Source of the DNA: Candidatus Omnitrophota bacterium
GTDB lineage: Bacteria; Hinthialibacterota; Hinthialibacteria; Hinthialibacterales; JAKPRU01
NCBI GenBank assembly: GCA_029570205.1
Contig: JAKQSI010000114.1
Coordinates: 39,939-103,938 of the forward strand
DNA length: 64,000 nucleotides
Reading direction: 5' to 3'
Shown here: positions 1-9,625 of the stretch, piece after piece
Layout: each line of letters opens with the position of its first letter
Numbering within the stretch: position 1 is the first letter of the stretch
The notes under the pieces: generated by a model
What the model was told of the DNA's origin: nothing
The model's database searches: none
What the model saw: the letters and a program-made list of their open reading frames with translations, nothing else
Made by a program: the position numbers and the translations under genes

Positions 1-936
1 GGTAATTGAGCCGTCATAATAATCCACAACATGGGTCTGCTCGTCGTAAACCACATTTTCCAAAACCGTGCCGAAGCGAATCGCTTTCCAGATATCCGGT
101 TCCCCTTCCTTGCTGAGTCGGATCACTTTGGCATAGCAGCCGCCTTCGAAGTTGAAAATTCCGTCATCCGTCCACCCATGCTCATCATCGCCGATCAGTC
201 TCCGTTTCGGGTCCGCAGAAAGTGTGGTTTTCCCTGTCCCGGACAAGCCAAAGAAGAGAGCCACATCCCCATCGGGTCCCTCGTTGGCGGAACAATGCAT
301 TGAGAGCGCCCCCGCTTTTGGAAGCAAGTAATTCAGAATCGTGAAAATCCCCTTTTTCATTTCCCCGGCGTACTCGGTTCCCAAGATAACCAGTTCACGG
401 GTCTTGATGTTCAGGTTTATGCTGGTTTTCTTGGTAACACTCGGCGTGTGCGAATTGGCCGGAAATTGGCCGGAATTATAGATGACCCAATCCGGCTCAC
501 CGAAATTCTCCAATTCCTCCGCTGTCGGGCGAATCAGCATGTTGTGCATAAACAGCGCATGATACGCCCGTGCGCAGATCACGCGCATTTTGATGCGATG
601 CCGCGTGTCCCAACCGGCAAAGCCATCCACACAAAAAAGATGGGGTCGGGAGTTCAGAAAATCTATCGCGGTTTCCTTATTGATGGCGAACCCTTCTTCG
701 CTGATCGGAATGTTGATCGACCCCCACCATACATCTTCCCTGTGGAGCTCTTCCTCAACAACCCGTTTTTCGAGAGGACTTCGCCCGGTTTTTGCCCCGG
801 AATAGGCAATCAACGCGCCGGTATCTGCAATTGTGCATCCGGGTTCCTGAAGCCCCAGCTCATACAACCGGGGCACACATGGATTCCGGTCAACGTTCTT
901 CACGGTAATCCCGTGCGATAAGAGGTCAAATACCAT
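1..936 (-). CDS. pckA: ATP-dependent phosphoenolpyruvate carboxykinase, N-terminal part
   Basis: The enzyme converts oxaloacetate and ATP to PEP, CO2 and ADP in the cytoplasm, at the head of gluconeogenesis (or in reverse in some fermenters). The 312 visible codons stay open to the window edge, and the family is about 530 residues, so the C-terminal 40% lies outside. Recognisable are the substrate loop GRSPLEK (residues 51-57), the PEPCK signature GTEYAGEMKKG (186-196), the kinase-1a P-loop GLSGTGKTT (230-238) and the metal-binding LIGDDEHGW (247-255). These mark the ATP rather than the GTP family. The ATG at 936 gives the usual N-terminus and follows purine-rich sequence. The gene is transcribed leftward from its own likely promoter at 979-1006. 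Confidence 0.96.
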   Translation of the reverse strand, partial: MVFDLLSHGITVKNVDRNPCVPRLYELGLQEPGCTIADTGALIAYSGAKTGRSPLEKRVVEEELHREDVWWGSINIPISEEGFAINKETAIDFLNSRPHLFCVDGFAGWDTRHRIKMRVICARAYHALFMHNMLIRPTAEELENFGEPDWVIYNSGQFPANSHTPSVTKKTSINLNIKTRELVILGTEYAGEMKKGIFTILNYLLPKAGALSMHCSANEGPDGDVALFFGLSGTGKTTLSADPKRRLIGDDEHGWTDDGIFNFEGGCYAKVIRLSKEGEPDIWKAIRFGTVLENVVYDEQTHVVDYYDGSIT

Positions 937-978
937 CCTGTTTGCCCTTTCCCAGAATTCCTCTTCAATTCAACGATT

Positions 979-1006
979 TTTATAGAGGGTAATTCACTCA
1001 GGTCGA
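979..1006 (-). promoter_or_regulatory. Sigma-70-type promoter for pckA
   Basis: Read on the minus strand, a TCGACC -35 box and a TATAAA -10 box are separated by 16 bp, about 40 bp upstream of the pckA start codon. The match is 4/6 at -35 and 5/6 at -10. This is inferred from sequence only. Confidence 0.45.
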
Positions 1007-1095
1007 TTAGGCAAGCCACAGCAAACGGGCACAAACTCCCGACGGAACGCCGGGGGATTTTCCCTTTGACTTCTTCGGCGGTTTTCAGAGAGAGA

Positions 1096-3615
1096 TCAAC
1101 GCGCCGATTCTTGTGCAGCCCCTGCTGAAGGAACCTTCATGAGCCACACCTCCGCGACCTGGCATCCACGCCCCGATCCGCCGGAACCGGGTTCCTGATA
1201 CCAGCTCAATAGGAGTTCGCCATCCCGTGTGGCATCAATGGGGATATCAAACTCCATCGGGCGGACCGGACTTTCCTTGGGAATAAACGGATGGACCTCG
1301 ATTTCATCGGCCACCATCCGAATTTTCAGGGCCGTGTTGCGCCGCATGTCGCCGGCATAGACAACGCGGACCCTGTATTGGGCATTCGGGTCCAGGTCCG
1401 AGTATTTCATCTGAAGTGGAGCATCATAAACGGATTCCGCGAAACATTGCCAGGAGATACGGTAATCGGGATTCGGTCGGAAACCGACGCGGGAAGATGC
1501 CCGGTATTCGGGGTCCGTTTCCGGTCCCAGCCCGCGCAGAAGATGCGGCCGGCACGTGAGATTCCCCAGATCATCATAGAAACCGCCGGGACCCGGATCG
1601 GTCCAATGGACAATCTCCTGAATGCCTTTCAGTCGTTCCGGCTCGGTATCAAGCGCACGCAGCTCAGAGAATCGTTTTTTGAGCCATTCCCGGTTATTCA
1701 ACGCCCGGTCGATCAGATCCAGATGCGCGCCTCGCTCTATAGCGATGGCCTTGTACTTGGGAACACTCAGCTGCATTCGAATGCTTTGATACAGGGCCTC
1801 TGCCAGTTCAAAAATCCGTCCGCGCCAGTCCAACGCAACGCGGTCGGTTATTGCACGATCCAGGATTTCCTCCGCGCGATCCATCGCCGCCAGAGAACCG
1901 AGCGGCCCGGACAACCCGCAAAGCGCTTCCATTGCCTGTTGCTCCAGTTCTGTCTCATAGATCAGCCTTCTTCGTTCATAGCCGTCGTAATAGGCTCGGA
2001 ACAATGCCTGCTGGAATCGCCAATTGAGAAGGTCCTGCGGGCCGGCGGCTTTCTCCATCGCCTGGAATTGCTTCAGCGTGATGTACACGGACTCGTTGGT
2101 CAAAAGCGGGCCTTCCCAATTCCTCTCTAACGCCAAAAGCCCCTGAGCGAAGTTATCCTCATACGCCGGTCCGATGAAATATCGGGAATATCGGCGCAGG
2201 ATATCGATCACGGGAGTATTCGAATCCCAACCCAGACCGCTCCACACGAATTTGTTGACATCGTCATTGCACCCTTCGGAATAGGTGAGGAATCCGATTG
2301 CCTGGTCCTTCCAGATCCGAAAGATCTTCGACTCGGCGACAGGACGCGGATTGATCACCTCCCGGTCCTCGGCAAGCGAGTAGGCAACATCCCAATCCTG
2401 GACCACATACTGGCAGCGAACGCTGTGAGTAATATCGGGATATCGACGAATAGGGTATTTTTTGGGGATCTTCGCACGGAGATCGGGCAGGCTGATCCGA
2501 TTCTGTGGGCCGAAAACAATGCCGGACAGCCAATCAGGTTGTTCCTTGTTCATATATTCCAGGAACTCATCCATCCATTCCTTGTTGAAACTCTGGGGGG
2601 ACATCCACATCTGTGCCTTGGGGTGAGTCCGGTGCAGAACCTCGGTTTGCTTTTCCAGCAAGGCCATCATGACCGTCGGACGGGTGTGACCCGGATCGCC
2701 GCCGGGAACAAATACGCAGTCGATTCGCGGCAATCGCGCGAAGACATCCCCCCATTCCTTGAGCGCAAATTCAACCGTGGCGGGATTGGAATAATCACTA
2801 TCCAGCGCGGGATACCAGATCCAGACATTCAGTCCATAATCGTCCGCAATCTGCGACATGCGGGCCATCATGTCGATTTTGGGAAGGGGAAGGTGCGGGC
2901 TGTAGTCATCATCATCGCTGCGCGGCGGGATCAGTTCGATGGCATTTGTGCCGAACACGGCAAGATCGCGGATATATTGTTCCCAGATCTCCGGTGTCCA
3001 TGCGTCGTAGGAATTGGTTTTCGGACGATATCCCAGCTGGTGACCGCGAAGTGGGTATTCCGGCACGGTGTTCATATCCAGCGATGGGTCCAGGGAGATA
3101 AACCCACGGGGCTCATCAATTCTCGTGGCTCCTCCGGCAGCCGTTTCCTGCACTCGCCTGCGTGTCATCTGCATTTCCTGGAGCAGGCGTCCGCATCCGA
3201 ACAGCACGCCACGCTCATCGTTGCCGACAACAAACACCGTGGGCGCTTTGCGGCCCTCTGTGAGAACGAAAATCCGGTAACCCTCCGCGCCTTCTTTCAC
3301 CGGACGGTCGGCGACAGCCTTGGCAAGCGGGCCTGCGAACGCCTTGAGGGACGAAGATGGTCCTACGGCCACGACCGGCACAGAATCATCCGGCCACTCG
3401 TGGACAACCTGCCACCGGACCATGGTTCGCTTCTCAACCTCTTCGACCAGCATTCGCACGGCTGTGTTCTCGGCCTTTGTGAGATCCGACGGACAGACCA
3501 CAACGGCCTGCCGGAGGTCCAGGGGTTCCGCCGCCATGGCCTGAGCGGACAGAAATCCCAGAGTCAATAGGATTGAAAAAATGCACGTTATGCAGGAGGA
3601 TTGAAGTGTCTTCAT
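1096..3615 (-). CDS. Secreted glycoside hydrolase-like protein (GH67/GH20-type N-terminal domain plus TIM-barrel)
   Basis: Predicted to act on polysaccharide or glycoside outside the cytoplasm. The substrate is not evident. From the chosen ATG at 3615 (GGAG seven bases upstream) the protein has 839 residues. It has a clear signal peptide (KTLQSS then a hydrophobic stretch, cleavage near AMA-AEP). Residues about 30-150 resemble the alpha/beta domain that precedes the barrel in GH67 and GH20 enzymes (VVAVGPSSS, GYRI, VVGNDERGVLFG). A barrel-like region follows, starting with PEYPLRGHQLGYRPK and containing NVWIWYPALD. The C-terminal 150 residues look like a beta-rich carbohydrate-binding or sandwich domain. 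A start 39 bases further upstream is possible but would bury the signal peptide. I see no catalytic pair I can assign, so the family call is tentative. Confidence 0.7.
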   Translation of the reverse strand: MKTLQSSCITCIFSILLTLGFLSAQAMAAEPLDLRQAVVVCPSDLTKAENTAVRMLVEEVEKRTMVRWQVVHEWPDDSVPVVAVGPSSSLKAFAGPLAKAVADRPVKEGAEGYRIFVLTEGRKAPTVFVVGNDERGVLFGCGRLLQEMQMTRRRVQETAAGGATRIDEPRGFISLDPSLDMNTVPEYPLRGHQLGYRPKTNSYDAWTPEIWEQYIRDLAVFGTNAIELIPPRSDDDDYSPHLPLPKIDMMARMSQIADDYGLNVWIWYPALDSDYSNPATVEFALKEWGDVFARLPRIDCVFVPGGDPGHTRPTVMMALLEKQTEVLHRTHPKAQMWMSPQSFNKEWMDEFLEYMNKEQPDWLSGIVFGPQNRISLPDLRAKIPKKYPIRRYPDITHSVRCQYVVQDWDVAYSLAEDREVINPRPVAESKIFRIWKDQAIGFLTYSEGCNDDVNKFVWSGLGWDSNTPVIDILRRYSRYFIGPAYEDNFAQGLLALERNWEGPLLTNESVYITLKQFQAMEKAAGPQDLLNWRFQQALFRAYYDGYERRRLIYETELEQQAMEALCGLSGPLGSLAAMDRAEEILDRAITDRVALDWRGRIFELAEALYQSIRMQLSVPKYKAIAIERGAHLDLIDRALNNREWLKKRFSELRALDTEPERLKGIQEIVHWTDPGPGGFYDDLGNLTCRPHLLRGLGPETDPEYRASSRVGFRPNPDYRISWQCFAESVYDAPLQMKYSDLDPNAQYRVRVVYAGDMRRNTALKIRMVADEIEVHPFIPKESPVRPMEFDIPIDATRDGELLLSWYQEPGSGGSGRGCQVAEVWLMKVPSAGAAQESAR

Positions 3616-4031
3616 TGTCGGACTCCAAAACGATAGGGATTGATCGCGGATCATTCAACAAATATTCCACGACACCTGATTATCAAGCCTGGAGGGCGGA
3701 TGTCAATAGACAACGTCATACAAATAGATTCTTCTGCGCCTGACAGGTCAGGTGCATTCAACCCCCTCTCTGTCTCCCCCAATCTTTGGGGCAGCGGTTC
3801 CTCCCCCGAAGATCGCGGGAGGTCAGGTGGGGGTTGACCGGATATCGCAAGACTCCTTGGCGTGAACGTTGTGCGAGAGATTTCTCAGGAGACTTGCCAT
3901 CGCATCGCTCCTCCCTACGGCATTGACATCTGTGATATTCAGGAGGTATTTTCGGACCGATTGAAGGCGGCGATGATCCCCGCAACAATGCTGGACAGAA
4001 ACGAAACACTTTTCCTGAAGAAGAATATCCG
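3616..4031. other. Divergent intergenic region with two hairpin repeats
   Basis: This 416-bp space separates two divergently transcribed genes for secreted carbohydrate-active proteins. It holds the leftward promoter listed separately and two adjacent hairpins at 3777-3791 and 3801-3821. Their core (CCCCAATCTTTGGGG) recurs near 29.8 kb and, less exactly, near 58.2 kb. No convincing gene is seen between 3822 and 4031. Confidence 0.6.
3679..3706 (-). promoter_or_regulatory. Sigma-70-type promoter for the 1096-3615 gene
   Basis: On the minus strand TTGACA and GATAAT are separated by 16 bp and lie about 65 bp before the start codon of the secreted hydrolase gene. The -35 box is perfect. Confidence 0.6.
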
Positions 4032-5306
4032 ATGGAGACCAAATCCCAATTCACACCAATTTGTATGACATTATTTGCCGGAATCGCTTTGTGGGTTGTT
4101 TTCTTGTTCCCGTGTGCCGTTCCCGGTTTCGGTCCGTTTTCAGGGGGCACAACCATGGAGATACCGGATTCCTCGGTTGGGACACTGTTTCCCTTTGTGA
4201 AGAAGATCGCGGAACGAAATCCCGTTCCCAAGTATCGTTTCCTGCGGGAGGAGTTCACCAGCCCGGAAAGTTGGCGTCGTCAGGCACAACCGCTGGTCAT
4301 GGCAAACCTGCATTACGAACCTGCGCCTGTGGACCCCAAGCCGGAGGTGATCGAGAAAGTCGACCTCGGAACGCACAGTCGCGAGTATATCCGGTTCAAC
4401 ACAACACCCGAAAGCCGGATATCAGGCTACGTGTTGGTTCCGAAGGGGGAAGGCCCGTTTCCGGCGCTGGTCGCGCTGCATGACCACGGAGCTTTCTACC
4501 TGTGGGGAAAAGAAAAACTGGTAAGATTGGAGAGCGAGCATCCGGCCCTGGTGAAATTCCGTGAAACCTGTTACGGCGGAGTTGCCATCGCGGATGAACT
4601 GGCGAAACGCGGGTATGTGGTGGCCGTGATCGACATGCTGTATTGGGGAGAGCGTCGAATGCTGCTCCCGGGAGATCCGGAAGGATACCTGACGCGCAGC
4701 CAGGAACTTACCGAGGAAGAGATTCTTCAGTTTAACCGGCGATCCGGCATGAACGAGCAGATTTTTGCGCGCACCCTGATGGCCGCCGGGACAACCTGGT
4801 TCGGGGTGATTCACTGGGATGACCGGAGAACCGTTGACTATCTTCTGACCCGTCCGGAAGTCGATCCCAATCGAATCGGCTGTGTGGGGCTTTCCGTGGG
4901 CGGATATCGGGCGGTACACCTGACCGCCCTGGATGATCGTATCCGCGCCGGTGTGGGGGTGGGCTGGATGTGTACTTATGGAAGCATGTTGCAAAAACAC
5001 ATTCCGAACGGAATCGGGCTGACCAAGATTATCCCCGGAACTTATGAATACCTGGACCTGCCGGATATCGCCGCGCTTTCGATGCCGCGTCCTTTGATGG
5101 TGATCAACGGGACAAAAGACGGACTGTTCCCGTGGGAGGGTGTGCAAAATGCCTATCAGATCCTTCGGGACTCCTATCAAAAAGCGGGAGTTCCCGAACG
5201 ATTTCAGGCGGTCACCTACGAAGGACCGCATGAATTCAACAGGGAGATGCAGGAAGTCGCGTTTGCCTGGCTCGACCGCTGGGTAAAGAATGCCGAAGGA
5301 AATTGA
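4032..5306 (+). CDS. Secreted alpha/beta-hydrolase (dienelactone hydrolase/acetylxylan esterase-like)
   Basis: Likely a periplasmic or secreted esterase that removes acyl or methyl groups from a polysaccharide. The 424-residue protein begins with a hydrophobic signal segment (residues about 12-32). The fold is shown by GPFPALVALHDHGA, ELAKRGYVVAVIDMLYWGERR and the nucleophile elbow GLSVGG (Ser288). A catalytic Asp (Asp363 in NGTKDGLFP) and His (His400 in GPHEFNREMQ) complete the triad. It is a clear paralogue of the C-terminal domain of the 1448-residue protein at 12348-16694, sharing the ALHDHGA, GKEK, DELAKRGYVV, DGLFP and FNREMQ blocks. It is divergently arranged with the hydrolase to its left, which fits a shared glycan-degradation role. 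The true substrate is unknown. Confidence 0.82.
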   Translation: METKSQFTPICMTLFAGIALWVVFLFPCAVPGFGPFSGGTTMEIPDSSVGTLFPFVKKIAERNPVPKYRFLREEFTSPESWRRQAQPLVMANLHYEPAPVDPKPEVIEKVDLGTHSREYIRFNTTPESRISGYVLVPKGEGPFPALVALHDHGAFYLWGKEKLVRLESEHPALVKFRETCYGGVAIADELAKRGYVVAVIDMLYWGERRMLLPGDPEGYLTRSQELTEEEILQFNRRSGMNEQIFARTLMAAGTTWFGVIHWDDRRTVDYLLTRPEVDPNRIGCVGLSVGGYRAVHLTALDDRIRAGVGVGWMCTYGSMLQKHIPNGIGLTKIIPGTYEYLDLPDIAALSMPRPLMVINGTKDGLFPWEGVQNAYQILRDSYQKAGVPERFQAVTYEGPHEFNREMQEVAFAWLDRWVKNAEGN

Positions 5307-5330
5307 GCGTTCGAACGAACCGTCCCACGG

Positions 5331-6221
5331 TTATTCTTTCTCCCATTCCCCCAGGAACGCGTTCAATCCCATGTCGGATGCCTGTTTGTAGAAAAACTCC
5401 ATCGCATCCATCAATCGGATCTCCCCACGCCAGAATGGAAAATTGCCCAGTTGCTTGACTACTCCAGCCGGGACGGTCGGAATGTGAACCTCGCCGAAAA
5501 AATCCTCCGTCGGTTTCTCGGTTTTCCAGAAGAGATCGGGATCCATCGGAAGCGGTTCCGGTGGGACCGAGATTTCTTCCGGTTCTTCGATTTCCGGTTC
5601 GGTCGGTTCCTGGTGACCTGTGGAAAGTTGGACCAGCATTTCCTCCCGTGACAGGCCGCGCATCTTGAAGATGAGAAACGGATCGCGGTCGAATTCCTCT
5701 CCCAATAAATAGAACACGGCGGCGATATGCTTGCACGGATTGGACCAATCCGGACAGGAGCATTCCGTGGAGAGGTCTTTGAATCTGGAAGGAAACAGAG
5801 TCAATTTCATCTCATCGAAAACGGATTCGATTTCCCGTGGCATTTCGCCTGCGGCAAGTTTGGCCGCGAAAATCGGCTGCCGTGAGAACGCTTCCACCAG
5901 AGACTTCCATTCCTCATCGCTCAGGGCCTTCACGGTGATCTCGACGAAATAGGGTTGAACTCGCGAACCTTGGACTTTCGCTTCCACCCGGCCCTTGCCG
6001 ATTTCGATGGACAACACCTGGCCGCGACGCGCATAAGACCGCCCGCGAGACAACCGCTCCCCGATCTGAAAACTCTCCAGCACTTCGATCCACCGTTTTG
6101 CCCACCAGCTTTCGGCAAATGCGCCCCGTTTTGTCTGTGCTTTAATGCCACCCTTTGCTTCACGCGCAGGAGGAAAATAGTCGTAGTCAAACTCTCGGTA
6201 TCTTCGCCTTCTTTTACTCAT
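5331..6221 (-). CDS. SWIM zinc-finger protein
   Basis: Carries one SWIM motif, C-S-C-P-D-W-S-N-P-C-K-H, at about residues 152-164 of a 296-residue protein. SWIM zinc fingers bind DNA or protein, and bacterial copies usually sit beside SWI2/SNF2 ATPases, as here. A basic N-terminus (SKRRRRYREFDYDYFPP) and a proline/glutamate-rich C-terminal segment flank the finger. The start at 6221 is chosen because GGAG lies six bases before it. Longer versions run into an intergenic repeat whose translation (FPRRFAPRND) is typical of spurious extensions. It probably forms an operon with the helicase gene upstream, 230 bp away across the repeat. Confidence 0.85.
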   Translation of the reverse strand: MSKRRRRYREFDYDYFPPAREAKGGIKAQTKRGAFAESWWAKRWIEVLESFQIGERLSRGRSYARRGQVLSIEIGKGRVEAKVQGSRVQPYFVEITVKALSDEEWKSLVEAFSRQPIFAAKLAAGEMPREIESVFDEMKLTLFPSRFKDLSTECSCPDWSNPCKHIAAVFYLLGEEFDRDPFLIFKMRGLSREEMLVQLSTGHQEPTEPEIEEPEEISVPPEPLPMDPDLFWKTEKPTEDFFGEVHIPTVPAGVVKQLGNFPFWRGEIRLMDAMEFFYKQASDMGLNAFLGEWEKE

Positions 6222-6254
6222 GGAGAACTCCATTCCTAAGAAATATTCCGCGCA

Positions 6255-6375
6255 GCCGTCATTCCGAGGAGCGAAGCGACGTGGGAATCTCATTGTTGGA
6301 GCGTCCAAGCCTGAGATCGCCACATCCCGGCCCTTCGCAGACTCCGGGCCGGAATTCGCGATGACGGGACGGGCC
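6255..6375. repeat. Dispersed intergenic repeat between the SWIM and SNF2 genes
   Basis: The stretch contains CATTCCGAGGAGCGAAGCGA followed by CTGAGATCGCCAC, CCCTTCGCAGACTC and CGCGATGACGGG. The last three modules recur in the same order at 59451-59645, where a palindromic insertion-like segment lies between them. It lies in a gene-free gap and is probably a non-autonomous repeat rather than coding sequence. Confidence 0.6.
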
Positions 6376-6451
6376 TGCCCTCGCGAGAACTACTTTCTTT
6401 GTCTTATCACCGGCCCTGCCGGTTTGCCACTCGTTATGAATTACTTTCGGA

Positions 6452-9400
6452 TTACTCCGCGACGGCATCCCGGCTGAGTTTGAACAGCTCTTTCAGTTCT
6501 CCGGTCGAGAGTTCGGTCAGCCAGCCTTCGCCGGTTCCAACAACGCCTTCCGCGATTTCCTTCTTACTTTCGATCATTTGGTCGATTCTCTCTTCCATGG
6601 TTCCGACACAGAGGAACTTGTGTACCTGAACGTTCTTGGTCTGGCCGATACGAAATGCCCGATCGGTTGCCTGGTTCTCCACGGCGGGATTCCACCATCG
6701 GTCGAAATGGAACACATGATTAGCGCGGGTCAGGTTCAAGCCGGTCCCGCCTGCTTTGAGCGACAGAATGAAAATGCTCGGCCCATCCTCGCTTTGGAAC
6801 CGTTCGATCATCGCATCCCGGTGTTTCTTGGCGACCTGCCCGCACAGAAAAAGGACTTCCCGTCCGAACTGGTATTGAAGATATTCCTGCAAGAGCGTTC
6901 CCATCACGGCGAATTGCGTGAAAATCAGCGTTCGATCGCCGACCGCGAGGATTTCCTCCAGCATTTCGGTGAGCCGGGCCAGCTTACCGGATCGTCCGGG
7001 AAGGGCGGACCGGTCTCCCAGGAATTGGGCCGGGTGGTTGCAGATTTGTTTGAGCTTGGAGAGTACGGCCAGGATCAGGCCTTTCCTCTCGATCCCTTGT
7101 GCGGAGTCCAGGGCGCTTTCCATATCTTCCACGACCGCTGCATATAGAGAAGCCTGTTCTTTGGTCAGGTTGCAGAAGACTTTCATTTCCAGCTTTTCGG
7201 GCAAGTCCGCAATGATGGATCGGTCCGTCTTTAACCGCCGAAGAACAAATGGGCCGGTGAGGCGTTTGAGGCGCAGGACCGCTTCCTGATCGCGCAAAGC
7301 CTGAATGGGGATGAAGAACCTTGTCTTGAATTCCGTTCTCGTTCCAAGGAAACCGGGATTAAGGAACTCCATGATCGACCACAAATCGCCGACGTTGTTT
7401 TCCACAGGCGTTCCGGTCAGGGCGATGCGATATTCCGCCTGCAATGCCCGCGCCGCTCTGGACTGTTTCGTATCGGCATTTTTGATGTTTTGTGCCTCAT
7501 CCAGAATGATTCCAGACCACGAGACACTTTTGAACATCTCAAAATCCCGGTACAGAAGGGAATAGCTGGAAATGACCAGCGCGTTCTTCTCCGCTTCGTG
7601 CTGGAATCTTTTCCCTTTATTTCGCGCGCTTCCGTGATGAATCATCGTGGGGAGATCAGGCGTGAACCGCGCGGCCTCTTTTTCCCAGTTGTTCATAACG
7701 GAGGTAGGGCAGACCAGCAGAACGGGCTTCTTGCCGTTGGTATGCCGATCATGCTGAATCAGCGCCAACGCTTGAATGGTTTTCCCCAATCCCATATCGT
7801 CCGCCAGACAGGCCCCCAATCCCCAGCGACGCAGGAATCCCAGCCAGGAATACCCCCGCACCTGGTAGGGCCGCAATGTGCCCTGGAATCGCTCCGGACA
7901 CTCCAACTCAGAAAATGCCGCTCTTCCATTCAGTCGGTCCAGGAGAGCGGCAATCGCCCCTTCTGCCGTGACTGTGCCGGTTTCGAGTTCCCATGGGCCG
8001 GGCGTTCGCCCTAACGACAGTTGAATCGCATCCCTCACCGTTCCTTCGCTGAGCGACGCGCTTTGCAAAAACTTGAGGGCTTGCGCAATGTCATCGGGAT
8101 GCAGATGCACCCACTGCCCGCGAATCTTGACGAGCGGCGTCTTCAAACGGGCCAAATCTTCCAATTCCTTCAAAGAAATCTTTTCTTCTCCAAGGGCGAT
8201 CTCCCACTCGAAGTGAACCAGATCGTCCATAGACAAACCCCCGCCGCCCGTCATGGCGGGGCTTTTAACATGCGCGGAAGCCGAGAAGCGCGGCTGAACA
8301 CCCTTTCGTACCCACCAGGACGGAAGCAGCAACCCGAATCCCATCTGGTCCAGGACAACCGCCTCTTGTGTTAGAAACGAATAGGCCTGCTCGGTTCTCA
8401 GTTCATACCCCGGTGGGTTGGATGAACGCAGACTGGACTCGATATGACGGCTGATTCGAGACGCCCGCCCCAGCGAAAACAGAAGATACTCGTTCGGATT
8501 GAACTTTCTTCTTTTGAACAGGGAGGATTCCCGCCCTTTAGGTTTCCACGCATTTTCCGCCGGGATCAATAAACTTGGGTCTCTCATGTCCTGGAGCAGG
8601 TACCGAACATACCAGGTGTCGCCTTTCGCCGACTCGTCCTGTCCTTTGGAATCGCCTTCGACAGGTTCTTCCAAGCGAAAACACAATCGAAACGGAGATT
8701 CCTCGGTATACGCGGAAGGTCGCTGCCATTCACGAATCTGGCCGGCCAGCTGCGCTAATTCGGGACCGTCCTTTTTCAATAAACCGTCTTCCGACCAAAG
8801 GGCGTGAATCCACCGGTCGTGGAGACTGTCGAATGACGCTGTCTTTGATAGCCCTGCCGGAGCAGGCCGTCCTGAATCGCGCTTCCTCGAGAATCGAACC
8901 AGGAAATCCATCATCCGGTTCAGAAATGCCGTCAGCAAAGCGGCGGAGGAAACATCGGGCGCGATTTCGTGATCCCGAGTCAGTGCGCGACATGCCGGGG
9001 GCATTGCCCGGACCGATTGCTGAAACGTCTGTGCGGCGTTTGCCCGGATTAACGGACGCCAGCAGGCACGCCACGAATCGGCTTCTTGAACCAGGTCCGG
9101 CAGGAATTGCTGCCGAGTCACCAGGCTGCCTGAGAAACGCATCATGTTCGACCAGAACCGCAAGTCCGGTCCCACCAGAATGCCGGGCGCCGCCAAGTCC
9201 GCATTCATCAACCGGCAGAGAAGGAATGCGACATCGGAGAAGGAAATCTCCACACCCGTGATACGCCAAGCCGCCAACTCCCATGTCCCGCGCGAGGGAA
9301 GATCGGCGATAATGGGATTGGATACCAGGGGAACTTTCCCGCAACTCGGCAGCCAGACATAAAGCATCTCGACCGATTTCTGTGTAAGACGCGTCTCCAT

Positions 9401-9580
9401 TCCGACTGTTTGCAATGCCTCTTTGAGATGCTCAAGACCCGCATCGTACGGGAAAACCTGAGCTTCACCTTGTTTCCCCGCCTTCCGGCCCTTTGAAGGC
9501 GGTTGGTCTCCATCCGGTGCGTTACGCTCGCCCCAGAGAAAAAACCGATTCTCGATCATACTTCCATGGAGAACGATCAT
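6452..9580 (-). CDS. SWI2/SNF2-family DNA-dependent ATPase (helicase superfamily 2)
   Basis: A 1042-residue Snf2-family protein that would use ATP hydrolysis to translocate on duplex DNA and displace bound proteins such as RNA polymerase. The N-terminal about 480 residues form the bacterial accessory region seen in this subfamily. The ATPase core follows: Walker A DDMGLGKT near residue 594, DEAQ box near 694, TGTPVENN, and in the C-terminal lobe LIFTQFAVMGTLLQEYL, SLKAGGTGLNL and DRAFRIGQTKNVQVHKF. The N-terminus MIVLHGS is typical of bacterial relatives and supports the ATG at 9580. The next gene downstream encodes a SWIM protein, the usual partner. The cellular role is not settled. Confidence 0.93.
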   Translation of the reverse strand: MIVLHGSMIENRFFLWGERNAPDGDQPPSKGRKAGKQGEAQVFPYDAGLEHLKEALQTVGMETRLTQKSVEMLYVWLPSCGKVPLVSNPIIADLPSRGTWELAAWRITGVEISFSDVAFLLCRLMNADLAAPGILVGPDLRFWSNMMRFSGSLVTRQQFLPDLVQEADSWRACWRPLIRANAAQTFQQSVRAMPPACRALTRDHEIAPDVSSAALLTAFLNRMMDFLVRFSRKRDSGRPAPAGLSKTASFDSLHDRWIHALWSEDGLLKKDGPELAQLAGQIREWQRPSAYTEESPFRLCFRLEEPVEGDSKGQDESAKGDTWYVRYLLQDMRDPSLLIPAENAWKPKGRESSLFKRRKFNPNEYLLFSLGRASRISRHIESSLRSSNPPGYELRTEQAYSFLTQEAVVLDQMGFGLLLPSWWVRKGVQPRFSASAHVKSPAMTGGGGLSMDDLVHFEWEIALGEEKISLKELEDLARLKTPLVKIRGQWVHLHPDDIAQALKFLQSASLSEGTVRDAIQLSLGRTPGPWELETGTVTAEGAIAALLDRLNGRAAFSELECPERFQGTLRPYQVRGYSWLGFLRRWGLGACLADDMGLGKTIQALALIQHDRHTNGKKPVLLVCPTSVMNNWEKEAARFTPDLPTMIHHGSARNKGKRFQHEAEKNALVISSYSLLYRDFEMFKSVSWSGIILDEAQNIKNADTKQSRAARALQAEYRIALTGTPVENNVGDLWSIMEFLNPGFLGTRTEFKTRFFIPIQALRDQEAVLRLKRLTGPFVLRRLKTDRSIIADLPEKLEMKVFCNLTKEQASLYAAVVEDMESALDSAQGIERKGLILAVLSKLKQICNHPAQFLGDRSALPGRSGKLARLTEMLEEILAVGDRTLIFTQFAVMGTLLQEYLQYQFGREVLFLCGQVAKKHRDAMIERFQSEDGPSIFILSLKAGGTGLNLTRANHVFHFDRWWNPAVENQATDRAFRIGQTKNVQVHKFLCVGTMEERIDQMIESKKEIAEGVVGTGEGWLTELSTGELKELFKLSRDAVAE

Positions 9581-9625
9581 GGTCTCGACCCTTTTCTACA
9601 CGATAACCCGAGGGATCCTACTTAC

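Noticed and set aside
1..936. pckA as a truncated or broken gene
   Set aside because: The frame is open to the window edge, so the missing C-terminus is an effect of the window boundary.
1291..3570. Two long plus-strand frames opposite the secreted hydrolase gene
   Set aside because: They are antisense to a protein with signal peptide and family features, have no ribosome binding site, and their translations look non-coding.
5331..9580. SNF2/SWIM pair as an anti-phage defence system
   Set aside because: No nuclease, methyltransferase or other defence gene is adjacent. The pair is common in bacteria without defence context.
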